From Picochlorum sp. 'celeri' (taxonomy: Eukaryota; Chlorophyta; Trebouxiophyceae): 64,000 bases of DNA. The DNA lies in NCBI GenBank assembly GCA_010909725.1, contig JAACMV010000011.1, forward strand, positions 186,001 to 250,000, written 5' to 3'. The position numbers and the translations under genes were made by a program. Below, in pieces: positions 30,006 through 40,197 of this stretch (position 1 is the first letter of the stretch; every line of letters begins with the position of its first letter). The notes below the pieces were generated by a model. It was not told the origin of the DNA. It made no database searches and worked only from the letters and a program-made list of their open reading frames with translations.

Positions 30006-31118
30006 ATGACAGAGAGGCGTCAGCATGCTCCTCTAGGGATTTCGAGGCCTGACACTGTGTCACATGAGACTACAGACGAGGAGTGGAAGAAGATTTCCTC
30101 TCCGTGGAGATATGTCGATGCTCTGTTCTTCTACATTGGGCCCCCAGGGCATGTCCTCAGATCCATATTTGTACCTCTTTCAGTGAGTGGTGTGCTCATC
30201 CTATGCAACGCTATTTATTTTACAGTCTCTGTGTATATCGACTCTGTTCCGTATTTTACATCAGGGTATGCTGCGACATCGATATTTTCCATGGCATCGT
30301 TCATTATATCCGTGTTAGAAGGTGTAAAGGCAAACAGAGTGTTTGAGCGATGGCAGACGGCTCGATTGCAATTTGACACGGTGAATGCTCGGTTGAACCA
30401 AGTTGTACAAATTATACGTGTGCATACACTTTCATACACTGGTGATCATTCGGATGAAAGGAAGAGACGAGACCACGCCTTGGCTGATGTGTTTACAGCT
30501 TGGTGCATGATGCTGCCATGGTCCATGATTCAAGAGTTGCAAGGGAACGTCTCGCTGGAGGATTACTACAAGAGTGTCGTGTTAGATACCGATGCTACGA
30601 AACAAACTATACTCGTGCGCCATGATGAATGCGAGATGTTGCTGAACGATGGAAAACCGCAAAAGTTTGTCATGCTGAAACTGAGGGTCTTATTGAATCA
30701 GCTTGATCTTCCATTTGAGCGATACTTGTTGGTGGAGGAAGCCCTCCATGCCATTGAGAGTTCCTGTACCCAGCTTCGATCGATACACAAGAGTAATTTT
30801 CCTACTTCGTTTTCTCTTGTGATCACAGGATTTGTGATGATGTGGATCATCTTCCTTCCATTTGATATTTTTGCTAGCCACGATTGGTACAATGAGGACA
30901 TAACTCGAGCCACGTTGACACTGTGGTGTTGGTATGTCGCCATCGCATTATTTCTCTTCAGTCTTTTGTTGATATCGTTGGATGAGGTGATCAATCAGCT
31001 TCAGAATCCCTTTCCTAGTCTTCCATTGAGGGATGCTGCAATCAAGGCTGGGGCTCACATGAGGCAAGCGGTCGCCGATGTGCGCCGAGTCTCCTCTCTG
31101 AATGAATCTTTTGCCTGA
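30006..31118 (+). CDS. Bestrophin-like anion channel
   Basis: Bestrophins are pentameric chloride or bicarbonate channels; algal and plant members sit in thylakoid or other membranes. From the ATG at 30006 the protein has 370 residues; an in-frame ATG at 29919 is possible. It has a first helix pair (RSIFVPLSVSGVLILCNAIY and the next), the family block ANRVFERWQTARLQFDTVNA (the S/N-x-x-x-RWWEAR equivalent), and a C-terminal helix pair beginning FSLVITGFVMMWIIFLPFDI. The terminal LDEVINQLQNPF corresponds to the conserved IEDPFG-type segment. No typical transit peptide is evident. It is followed on the same strand by another transporter. Confidence 0.85.
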   Translation: MTERRQHAPLGISRPDTVSHETTDEEWKKISSPWRYVDALFFYIGPPGHVLRSIFVPLSVSGVLILCNAIYFTVSVYIDSVPYFTSGYAATSIFSMASFIISVLEGVKANRVFERWQTARLQFDTVNARLNQVVQIIRVHTLSYTGDHSDERKRRDHALADVFTAWCMMLPWSMIQELQGNVSLEDYYKSVVLDTDATKQTILVRHDECEMLLNDGKPQKFVMLKLRVLLNQLDLPFERYLLVEEALHAIESSCTQLRSIHKSNFPTSFSLVITGFVMMWIIFLPFDIFASHDWYNEDITRATLTLWCWYVAIALFLFSLLLISLDEVINQLQNPFPSLPLRDAAIKAGAHMRQAVADVRRVSSLNESFA

Positions 31119-31341
31119 GATTTTGCCCTGCTCCTGTGCATTGCTCTTTATATATTATTTGGTATATTTTTTAAATCATTATCGGTATTCATACCTGTCT
31201 TTGTCGCTATTATTTGTCTTGAATTGGATTGGATTCAAAACATTCTGGTTGCCCCTTGCCTGCTGTACAGAGTTGATTCGGAGACACACAGACAATTATA
31301 ACAAAATAAGGAATAATAATAATACTAGTGATCGTGATGGT

Positions 31342-34300
31342 ATGGGAAAAAATCCGATGAGCAGCGAGAAGAATATCAGTGCTGGCAAGGTGGAGAAAAG
31401 CAATCTGTCTGGAGGTGAAGAGGCAACAGACAAGAAGAAGAAGAAGAAACACAGTCGCCGGTGGCGATGGAAGGATTCGATCAAAGCGGAGGAGTGTAGG
31501 GTATCGGCATCGGGGGTGGAGGCATTCGGTTCAAAGGATGTGCATGAATCACATGGCTTTGTCCTGTCTGGGCTACTGCCAGGACAGCAAGCAGGGGAGA
31601 TTGCGAGGACTGGGTACATCGAGTCCATAAAGAGATGGATGAAAGCGTATGTGACTGGGTTTACTCGGCAGCAGTATGTGCGAGCATTGCAAACGTTCAT
31701 TGCATATGTTCTATTCATGTGCATTGTGTCGCCAGATGCAGTCAATAGTGCACTGTGGTACAATGGCATCATGCCTCCAGAGTTGGGATTGATTTATGTT
31801 CTCATGATTAGTGTTCTTGGGGGTACTGTTGGAGCAAACTCGGTGATGCAGGTATATGCGCTTGTCTCGCTCGTTGTCGCAGGACTGTTTGGAGTACTGA
31901 TTCGATATATTGTTTGGCTGGCCAGTGGGGAGGACTGGGACAATAATGATTTTGCCAAAGGGGCGGCATTTTCACTCTTGATTGCCTTCTCATGCGGTTG
32001 CTTTAATATACTCCGATGGAAATGGGATGCGACAAATGCCTTTTTCTTCATGTGTAGCATCTTTTTAATCTTCACGCAGGGCCCATATTATGGTCCACAG
32101 GCTGGGACTCTATACCTCACGGCAGTATACACGCTCATTAATATTGCTCTTGCAACGATGATTTATACATTGGTGTCTTGGTTTGTACTTCCGATGTATT
32201 CATGTCAGGCGATGCGGGCGTCGACGGCAAAGGCCATTGAAGGTATTGGCAGTGCCATTATGGCAGAGAGAGATTTGATCATGTCGCCAGTGGACCCAGA
32301 GTCTGGGCTTTTCCAAGAGGCAACCGGTGAAAGGGACCCACTTACTGGGCGGGACTGTGGGCTTTTTCCAAAGTGTGAGAAGATTGCTGATGTTATGAGA
32401 GCATCGCGTGGACTGCTCTTGAATAACAAGGGGTTGCGCCTTCCATCTCTGCTCGAAATTGATGTGTACCACCAGACTGGCCAGTACATCTTTCCCGTTG
32501 TGCCGTATGTGCATGTTGAATATTACTGCCACATAGTCCTCGCTATGCTTTCAAATTTAGCTAGACCAATTAAAACTGGAACTCTGAATATGAGAATGTT
32601 TCAGAACAAGGATATTCGTGGGGCATTTGATGAGCTCATGAAGTCATTCCGTGATGTGGCAGAGGCATTAGCACATTGCATCAATAATCCAAAGGTGACA
32701 CCTTGGGAAGATGTTGAGCACGCAATTGAATCGTCACATGATCATTGGATTGAATTCTTGAGGGCTGGGCAGCAGGCCATGAAGATGGGTGGGAATGCAG
32801 ATGAGACATTTGCCGTCAAGAGCATCTCCATATTTTTGTACAATACTGGGACTCGGCTGAGAGAATTGTACTTTGCCACAGCAGTGGCTATGTGCAAGGA
32901 AGACTCCAATGCACTTCGGTTGACATTCATTCGATTGAAGAAACGCCCTTCATGGTTGTTGTCCAGGACTGCATATGAGAATATCGACACAGATCCATTG
33001 GAGTTGATTGAGAATCAACGACAGGGCGAGGCGCCCTTTCTGGATGATTCCATATCACTCAAAGAGACAGAAAAGAGTATCAGGAAGATTCAATGGAATA
33101 AAAATGTCCGTTCTGTGCTGAGTTCAGAGTTTGGTGTCAGACAGACTTCTGCCAACATGACTGCCCATAGGATGATGAAAATTCCACTGTGGGTCATCAC
33201 GGGCCTTCAGTACTTTGTCACCGTGTTGATTGCAGTTGTTTTGAATACCATACCAGCAGTTCAGAGCAAAGTATTTAATAACAGAGGTACTGATGTAGTC
33301 TTCACGGTCGTCGTGATGTGGCAACCGAATATTGGAAGTCTTACAAGTCGAGCATTCAATCGTGCTGTGGGAACCGGGATGGCTGCAGTATGGTCATACG
33401 TGTTACTCGGTATTACGTACGGTGTAACAGGGACAACATGGGACAGTTCTCCTCAGAAATGGATAGTTGCAGGGTTTCTGGGGGCGCTGTGGGGTGCTTT
33501 CTGTGTGCTTCATGCAGCTCGGTACAAGGTGTATTCCTACATGTGGTTTGTTGCTGGATTCACAGTCGCCTTGGTTTGTCTTTCTTTAATGCGGGAACCA
33601 ACACCTCCTTGGGGCGCAGCAGGTGAACGATTATTGAATGTGATATATGGTATTGTCATCTCATGGGCTGTAGCTCTTGTTCTATTCCCAATTTCAGCCT
33701 GGAGGGTGGTGAGAGACAATTACTCAAGGAGCTGCACTGCACTCAGCGCTGCGGTTGCATCGCTGCCAGATTTGTTTGAACCTGTTGAAGATGTCTCTAA
33801 TATAGAACACATAAAGGAGCGGATATTTGTCACCCCACTGAACAAGCTTGAAAATATCCATGGCATTGGTGCCCTGTACGAGCCCTTGAACAATCCAAAA
33901 CTCGCCAATTCTCTCCACCTGATGAATAGAGCCAGGAGACTTGTTAGCAACACTATGCCCTTTATTGGACTGGCAGAAAAGGAAGTGTTTTATTTTAGAC
34001 GACCAAAACGGATTCCAAAGGGGAGAATAGGACTTTCAGCACACACAAGCAACCTCTTTATCGATTATTTGATTCAGATTCTGTCTCTGAAGATGGAGTT
34101 TTTCCCACACAGTGATTGGAAGGTTACCGAACCATTCCACCAAGCTCTCAGAGAGTCATTTAAAAGTTTGGCCCGGACGTTAGGGTATTTGGATGTTTCA
34201 ATTCATAAACAGGGCAAGGGAATCGATGCAGTCATCTCCTCGCTGCAGGAATCTGCTACACACGTTGAAAACTTGTCAACTGTTGCAAAGACCATCCTCG

Positions 34301-34731
34301 ACAACTTTCAGAAACTTTCGGAGAAAAAGCAGGATGAACGAGCCCCTCTACAGAATGCAGAAATCCTTATAGTGTACTTGAGTTTTTCCATGTACCTTCA
34401 GACCAAGTGCATTATTCTCGCAGCATCCAAGGCCTTCATGTTCACGAATCCAGAGGCCATGGCACTGGTTGAAAAGCATGTGGCCGAAGAGGACTTCTTG
34501 TCCCTTGCCCATCGTGGCCCTGAAAATATCATCAGTGAGCTGATGGAAGGCAGTATGCTGTCGCCATTTATGGGCCAAAGCACACGCTCTGATGGCATGT
34601 CAGATGACAGATACAATACAGTCTATGGGAAATCAGATTCCAGTGGAAGCAGAAATGCAAGCATGGCTGTACGACTCAAAGATGAGTTGGATAGAATGAC
34701 TATGAGACGATCATCTGATGAGTCGGTTTAA
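31342..34731 (+). CDS. Large two-block membrane protein of the FUSC/ALMT (BRE4-like, DUF2421) type
   Basis: Intronless, 1129 residues from the ATG at 31342. Open frame extends upstream to 31102 but overlaps the bestrophin coding region, so that part is rejected. A basic N-terminus (KKKKKKHSRRWRWK) precedes about six helices (residues about 105-290), a long soluble middle, a second set of about six helices (about 635-790) and a C-terminal helical domain. The doubled aromatic-acid-exporter/FUSC layout is that of fungal BRE4-like proteins and plant malate channels. Transport of an organic anion is likely from the fold; the substrate and membrane are unknown. Confidence 0.8.
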   Translation: MGKNPMSSEKNISAGKVEKSNLSGGEEATDKKKKKKHSRRWRWKDSIKAEECRVSASGVEAFGSKDVHESHGFVLSGLLPGQQAGEIARTGYIESIKRWMKAYVTGFTRQQYVRALQTFIAYVLFMCIVSPDAVNSALWYNGIMPPELGLIYVLMISVLGGTVGANSVMQVYALVSLVVAGLFGVLIRYIVWLASGEDWDNNDFAKGAAFSLLIAFSCGCFNILRWKWDATNAFFFMCSIFLIFTQGPYYGPQAGTLYLTAVYTLINIALATMIYTLVSWFVLPMYSCQAMRASTAKAIEGIGSAIMAERDLIMSPVDPESGLFQEATGERDPLTGRDCGLFPKCEKIADVMRASRGLLLNNKGLRLPSLLEIDVYHQTGQYIFPVVPYVHVEYYCHIVLAMLSNLARPIKTGTLNMRMFQNKDIRGAFDELMKSFRDVAEALAHCINNPKVTPWEDVEHAIESSHDHWIEFLRAGQQAMKMGGNADETFAVKSISIFLYNTGTRLRELYFATAVAMCKEDSNALRLTFIRLKKRPSWLLSRTAYENIDTDPLELIENQRQGEAPFLDDSISLKETEKSIRKIQWNKNVRSVLSSEFGVRQTSANMTAHRMMKIPLWVITGLQYFVTVLIAVVLNTIPAVQSKVFNNRGTDVVFTVVVMWQPNIGSLTSRAFNRAVGTGMAAVWSYVLLGITYGVTGTTWDSSPQKWIVAGFLGALWGAFCVLHAARYKVYSYMWFVAGFTVALVCLSLMREPTPPWGAAGERLLNVIYGIVISWAVALVLFPISAWRVVRDNYSRSCTALSAAVASLPDLFEPVEDVSNIEHIKERIFVTPLNKLENIHGIGALYEPLNNPKLANSLHLMNRARRLVSNTMPFIGLAEKEVFYFRRPKRIPKGRIGLSAHTSNLFIDYLIQILSLKMEFFPHSDWKVTEPFHQALRESFKSLARTLGYLDVSIHKQGKGIDAVISSLQESATHVENLSTVAKTILDNFQKLSEKKQDERAPLQNAEILIVYLSFSMYLQTKCIILAASKAFMFTNPEAMALVEKHVAEEDFLSLAHRGPENIISELMEGSMLSPFMGQSTRSDGMSDDRYNTVYGKSDSSGSRNASMAVRLKDELDRMTMRRSSDESV

Positions 34732-35030
34732 ACGGTATATATCATGCATATGTATCAACAACTTGGAGCACATGTACAGTGCACTCTAGCCTAGAAAGTG
34801 GCGCCTTTTTTTCAAAATGAATGATTGTCAGAAATTGCCTCAGGCAGTCACGCGTACAAAATACTTTTCTAATTTTCTCAGCAAAATATTAAAGCGGATA
34901 TTAACACAGTTGTATTGATCTGGTCGAGAGTGGCGACCATGTCAACATTCTCGTGCCGATGAAAAGAGTTGTCATTTCCTGGACATTCCAATCAGTATTG
35001 ACAGTGGAATTGTAAATATTTTATTTTAAG

Positions 35031-38000
35031 ATGGTTTCTGGAGGAGAATCATCGCATTTTCCCATGAACTGCGGGCCTGTTGTTGGTAGTTCAGCAATGT
35101 TTCGGTTGGAAGCACTGCGGCGAGTGCGAGAGTGCCTTTTAGATAGACAGGTGGAATATGAAGATATTATGGTATCTATGAGAGAAATTTGTATGAGAAG
35201 GGCGGTAGTAGCGGGTGTGTTGGACAGGAATACTCGGAAAACGGCTCAGAATAGAGTCTGGGTTCCTCCTTCCTCGTCAGTCGGGGGGAGTAAGCATTCC
35301 AGGTTGGTCAAACGTGGCAGTCGAGAATCAGATATGGATGATATCAAGGTTGCGCAGGCGGAGTATAAACGATTGGGGGAGGAGCAGCGCAGGCTTGTGT
35401 TGAAGAGGTGTTTCTTCATCTGGAGGATGTCTTGCATTCTGTTTCGTGAGATGCAGAGTATGTTGGATAGCTTGAGGGATCAGGATGAAAAGAGTATTGT
35501 GAGGCACGCGTATGATGCATGGGTTGACGTGAGTCAGCCCTGGATTTTTGACAATGGAGAGGTGTTTCAGAAGATGGCACAGTTTAGATTGATGCGGGAT
35601 TGCAGGCTGTGCGTCCGTATGCTTGACGCATGGAGACGGTGGTCTCATCGACGAGTGGAGTTGCAGTCTCGAGAAATACTCTTGAAGGAGATGCGTGATC
35701 GCTCGTTGCTCAAGGCTGCTATGAACCAGTGGAGAGTGTACAGGGTGGTGCACCATTTGGATGGGATGCGAGCGTATCTAGCGAGCACGTATCGTGCCAT
35801 GTCTCTTGTCAAGAAATCATTAGCAGTGTGGAAGAGTGCCATGCTGAGGCGGCTTCTCTTGCAGGGTCGAATGCAGCAGGCTGCATTTTCTCCTGTCGAG
35901 GGTTGTAGATCCACTGGTCCAAAACAAACTGTCGATGATTTGCTCTTTGGTTCAGGTAGCACGTTGATGATCATGGGGAATGATGCATTAGAGACGAGGG
36001 AATCAATTCGAAGCTTGAAGTTGGCATGGAATCAGATGCAGCCATGTCTCAGGTGGGGAGATTTGACGCATGTGGATTTTGAAGAATATGAGGCTCGCAT
36101 GAAATATGTCCCGGAGCAGTATATTGAAAACTCGATGTGGAGCAATGATGACTTCATGGATCGAACATATCGTCTCGTGAAATGTGACGAGCGTTTGAAT
36201 ATGCTTGAGAAGGAAGAGCAGCATGTTTGTGATACTCTTGCACACATGACACAATCCAAGATTCCAGCATTGCAGCAGCGCCATGAAAAATCGCTTCAAC
36301 GATTGATAGAATATGAGAAGATTATATCTGAGATGCAAGAGGTCAGGCAACAGTTGGAAGCGCAGGTGCATGCTGCTGTTTCTGTTGAGAAGAAGAGATG
36401 GCATGAATATGAGAATGCTCTTGACACAAGGAGTCATCTGGAATCACTCCATGCATCGATTTTGACCTCTCTGGAGACATCTCAGGCTGATTGGGAGTGT
36501 CACAGAGATAGTATGAGTCAGGTGGAGAAGGACATTGACGCGTGGATGAGCAAAACAAGAGAGCATGCAAGGGTTGCTTCAAAGAAAGCGACAAGAGATT
36601 CTAAATTGACAGCTGCTGTCAAGTTGAAAGAGGCACAGAGTCGCTTGCAACAAGCACAAGAACGACAAATTGAACTCCAAAGGTCGAAAGATAACGTGTG
36701 GAATACATATCAGGATGCTCTGATAGCAGAGAAGGAGATGTCCATCGAATTGGAAAGGGAGCACATGGCATGTGACCAAAGCAAACGTTCTCACGAGCAG
36801 GCAAGAGAGAATCTCGAAATGCTGCAAGAGGAACTTCTCTCTATTGATCGAAAATATAACGAGTTGGTACCTCGATTAGATTTCCTGTCTGCTGAGGTTG
36901 ACACTACAAATGAAGAGATTGAGAAGAGACTGGCAGATGTTGGTGCTTTGAGAGCATCCCATGAGCAACTCTTGGCCGAGTTGAAACACATGAAAGCGAC
37001 AAAAACTTCTTTGGAAGCAGAATTGAAACAATGCCAAGCAGAAAAAATGTCCAGAGTGGAGCACCAGAATACCCGAGTGGGTGGTGCAGAAGTCATCATC
37101 ATTCAGAATTCGTCTCTGGAACGGGCAGAGTCACCAGAGACTGCCAGCCACTCTGAGATACATCGATCGATACGATCGCTTGGCAGGTCTCACGGAGAAA
37201 CGGTGCTTCTAGAATCTGCAAGATCTTATCATATACTGGCTCGAGCGAGAAGATGCCTATCCACTTGGAGGCTTTCTACATGCGAAGCAAGGTCAGCCAG
37301 TACACTTGCACAGGAAAAGTATGCTGCCCGCTTCTTGCCTGTGGCCTTTGTGGCATGGAAACAAGCAATACTGAGTGACAAGAAATTTATAGAGGAATAC
37401 AATGCGAGAAGGATCAAATCTCTCTTTTTGCAAACGTGGAATACAACTGCATCGACATGTGCCAAGCAAGCTCACATTGTTTCATCACAGCAACAGGTGC
37501 TCCACAGGTGCGTTTTGCTCATCATATCATTTCTGCTTCGATTCATACACCTTATGGTGTACTCATCTACGAATATGTATTTCATGTGAATGTAGGAGGC
37601 TTCTGCAAAGGTCCATGTTTGGTTGGAGAGACCATGTGCTGAACCCACAAAAGGCATCGGACTTTGCCTGCCGAGGCAAAAACAAGTCGAAGTGCAAAAT
37701 ATTCCACTTCTGGAGAATCAAAACAGCGATTAGTGCAGACTTAAACCTCAGGTGCTTGGAATTCACAGAAAAGAAAGAAGCAACGCTGCTCACTGCAGTA
37801 TTTGCAGAGTGGAACAAGGCTACGCACCATCGCATTTTGTTAAGAAACGTGATTCAGCGCGCCTGCAACGCTTGGGAACTCAAACTGAAAGATGAAGAAT
37901 ACTACTCAGAACTGACAGTGAAGAGCAGATGCATTGCTGTGTGGTCATTGCATACACACCAAGAGCGAGAGACCAGGCGCCTCGAGCAAGCGTGCAGTGG

Positions 38001-38430
38001 GCTTTCTCTAGCCCGAAACATGCGTACCCTGGCAGCTGTGTTGGCTGCATGGTCACAGACGACACAAAAGAGTAGAAAATCTCGAGAGGAGGCATATACG
38101 AGGGTATACGAGTCACGCATCCGAAACCTCCAGTATCAGGCCTTTTCTCTCTGGCATTCTAGGTCAACAACTGTCTCCCTCACTCTGGCATCCCTCCACA
38201 GCGCTTGGACGTATGACCACCCTCTGCAACATGCTCTCCAGGCATGGTTTGAATCCATATCAAAGATCAGACGAAGGAGAAAACTTGAGAGCATCTCAAA
38301 ACAGCTGACCACGCAGCCTCACAACAACAGGACAATTCCAGCATCACAATACGCATGGTGTTCACCCATCAAGAACCTCCACAAAGACGCAGTGTGCCAT
38401 CAAGAGTCTCCAAACGCAATATCCGTATAA
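35031..38430 (+). CDS. Sfi1-like repeat and coiled-coil protein (putative centrin-binding)
   Basis: Exon 1 is 35031..37507, the intron 37508..37595 (88 bases, GTGCGT..TAG, phase 2) and exon 2 37596..38430, for 1103 residues. Two regions (about 110-290 and 735-1080) repeat a W-centred helix pattern spaced 25-35 residues, such as RMLDAWRRWSHRR, AAMNQWRVYRV, KSLAVWKSAMLRR, AVFAEWNKATHHR and AVLAAWSQTTQKS. This is the x-L-x-x-W-K/R pattern of Sfi1, which binds centrin at basal bodies and spindle poles. Between them, about 380-680 is a long coiled coil (AQERQIELQRSKDNVWNTY). A basal body or microtubule-centre role is inferred. Confidence 0.78.
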
Positions 38431-38446
38431 TAATGATGTATAGGGT

Positions 38447-38459
38447 TTACATGATGTAA
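38447..38459. terminator. Two-way poly(A) signal of the Sfi1-like and NDUFB10 genes
   Basis: TTACAT-G-ATGTAA is a perfect inverted repeat that gives TGTAA on both strands. It is 25 bases after the Sfi1-like stop and about 50 bases after the NDUFB10 stop. Confidence 0.65.
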
Positions 38460-38506
38460 CACAACAAATTCATACTATGGATTCTACAAAGAAAAATAAA
38501 CAGCAA

Positions 38507-38806
38507 TCAACTCTTCCACGTCGCCCTGTCATCCGGCTTGATATTAGCTCGTGAAAACCCAATCCCCTTGATATGCTCCATATACTTTTCTGCCAGCTCT
38601 TTACAATCAGACACAAAATTAACCCCAGAATCCTTGTAACACTTGGAAAGCTCCTGCTGCAGAAGTTTGGCTTCTGCAATCTTTACATACTCCTCAGACA
38701 CAGCCGCTTCCTTATGTTTATAATATAACACAGGATCTTTATATTTGTGATCGGGATCATACCCAGGAGGGTCCTTGGTAATAGGATGAACACCGGTGAA
38801 TGGCAT
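38507..38806 (-). CDS. NADH dehydrogenase (ubiquinone) 1 beta subcomplex subunit 10 (complex I PDSW-type)
   Basis: Accessory subunit in the membrane arm of mitochondrial complex I. From the first ATG (38806) it has 99 residues, as in plants and algae. Family features are GYDPDHKYKDPVLYYKHKE, then the helix EEYVKIAEAKLLQQELSKCY, and DCKELAEKYMEHIKGIGF. The Cys of LSKCY and of VSDCKEL are the conserved pair thought to form an intermembrane-space disulfide. It has no cleavable leader, as is usual for this subunit. It converges with the Sfi1-like gene. Confidence 0.9.
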   Translation of the reverse strand: MPFTGVHPITKDPPGYDPDHKYKDPVLYYKHKEAAVSEEYVKIAEAKLLQQELSKCYKDSGVNFVSDCKELAEKYMEHIKGIGFSRANIKPDDRATWKS

Positions 38807-39194
38807 TGCAGAGACCAAGACGCTCCTCGCACTCACTCGGTTCAACGACGGTGGTCACACGTGTACTATAGCAGTAGTAAAGAAATAGTAGTGGCTGGGA
38901 AGGGGACTGGACCGACGTGATACGTCAGTGTGCTACTGTCGAGCGATGATTATGCCAGAGTAATTCAGCAATATTTTATATATCTAATCAAGGAGTTTTG
39001 TAGCATTCTATAGACTGCTATGCCTTACTGGCACCTGTGTTTACATTCTTTTCAAAATTATGCATAATAATAATGTGATTGTATTCTTGCATGCGTAGAT
39101 GATGGGCTGAGGAGTGCGTATTCTGTCTTTCTCTGTGCCTGGAGACTCTTTCCCTCGCCTTCTCTTCTCTTCTTTTACAAAGAGATTCCTCACA
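38807..39194. other. Intergenic region upstream of NDUFB10 and the membrane protein gene
   Basis: 388 bases with no supported gene. An open frame upstream of 39195 reaches 39114 and could extend the next protein by 27 residues. Confidence 0.45.
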
Positions 39195-39809
39195 ATGCCA
39201 TCAAATGTCAAAGAAGATGCCATCAAAATCAGTCTCAGTACGAAGAGGGCTTGGAGACGGGTGGCATCAACCCATTCCCTGGAGGACTTGCTTTCTGAAA
39301 ATTGCTGTGATGAGAACACAAATACGCCTACTCCTGGGCAGAGAATCATGTTACTGTCCTTGGGAATCTTTTTCGTTGCAGCTGGGCTGCTAGGTCTTGC
39401 GCTCGGGTATCTTGTTGTACGCCATTGTGGGCCCTCCTCCATATCAGAGATATGGTCTCATCCGGCATCCTGTGATGCCATTGCGCGCAAGGCATACCAT
39501 CGCGTTGTGGTAGAATTTGGTATCTTTACTATATTTATTCCTATACTCAGGTTTTGCATAGAGCATCGCGTCTTTTCCAGATGGCTTGGTCTGCATGAGA
39601 TGGATGATGTGGTTCTCAGGTTTGCATCTGTAGTGGAACGATATTACACCGAACAAGGAGACGCAGCATCTTCATCTGCCAATGTATTATATCTGTTAGC
39701 ACTGATACCAATCGTCTGTGGACCTGTGACGGTGTTGGCTATTGCTGTGAACTGGACCAGCATGAAGGTGTTCAAACATAATTCAGCAACGGGGTCAAAC
39801 AATGCATGA
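39195..39809 (+). CDS. Unrecognised small membrane protein
   Basis: 204 residues from the ATG at 39195; an in-frame ATG at 39114 would give 231 and a hydrophobic Phe-rich leader that might be a presequence. Three hydrophobic segments are evident: about 55-75 (MLLSLGIFFVAAGLLGLALG), about 110-130 (FGIFTIFIPILRF) and about 170-190 (LLALIPIVCGPVTVLAIAV). Between the second and third is a soluble loop with charged residues (EMDDVVLRFASVVERYY). I do not recognise a family. TGTAA at 39872-39876 supports the 3' end. Confidence 0.6.
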   Translation: MPSNVKEDAIKISLSTKRAWRRVASTHSLEDLLSENCCDENTNTPTPGQRIMLLSLGIFFVAAGLLGLALGYLVVRHCGPSSISEIWSHPASCDAIARKAYHRVVVEFGIFTIFIPILRFCIEHRVFSRWLGLHEMDDVVLRFASVVERYYTEQGDAASSSANVLYLLALIPIVCGPVTVLAIAVNWTSMKVFKHNSATGSNNA

Positions 39810-40197
39810 TTTCATAGGCAAGCGTTTGAATGGGTTTAAAACATATGTTATTAGGGTTATATTAATCATAGTGTAATAGTACCGTGTTTAAGCAAGCTAT
39901 CGTTGATTCAGTTTGGTTCGAACGCAAGGATCTCAACAAACTCGGGTTTGATTCGATCTTTTTCCAAGTCGCACATATTCCCCTCCATTGCGTGAGGAAA
40001 ATAGTGGGAAATATATATTAGTGCATATAAAATTGTTTCCCTTGAGGTGCGATTTGATTCGAAGCAGAAACAAGTTCGAAAAAGAGTCGCGCAGTGTCGT
40101 CGTTGGCTGGTCGTTGGGTCGGTCAAGGCGCCCCTGAGATTGCAATCTATCCAACAACGGTTGGTTCTCTCCATCCCTCCATCTACAGGACACAACA
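39810..40197. other. Intergenic region between two unrecognised genes
   Basis: 388 bases. It holds the poly(A) signal at 39872-39876 of the upstream gene. A GGTTCGAA near 39914 resembles a tRNA B box but no cloverleaf forms around it. Confidence 0.45.

Noticed and set aside
31102..31341. An 80-residue N-terminal extension of the FUSC-type protein.
   Set aside because: It overlaps the bestrophin coding sequence, is hydrophobic low-complexity sequence, and a good ATG exists at 31342.
39853..39858. TTAGGG resembling a telomere unit.
   Set aside because: Single occurrence in mid-window; no tandem repeat.
39913..39935. GGTTCGAACGC resembling a tRNA B box.
   Set aside because: No acceptor stem, anticodon arm or A box can be arranged around it.
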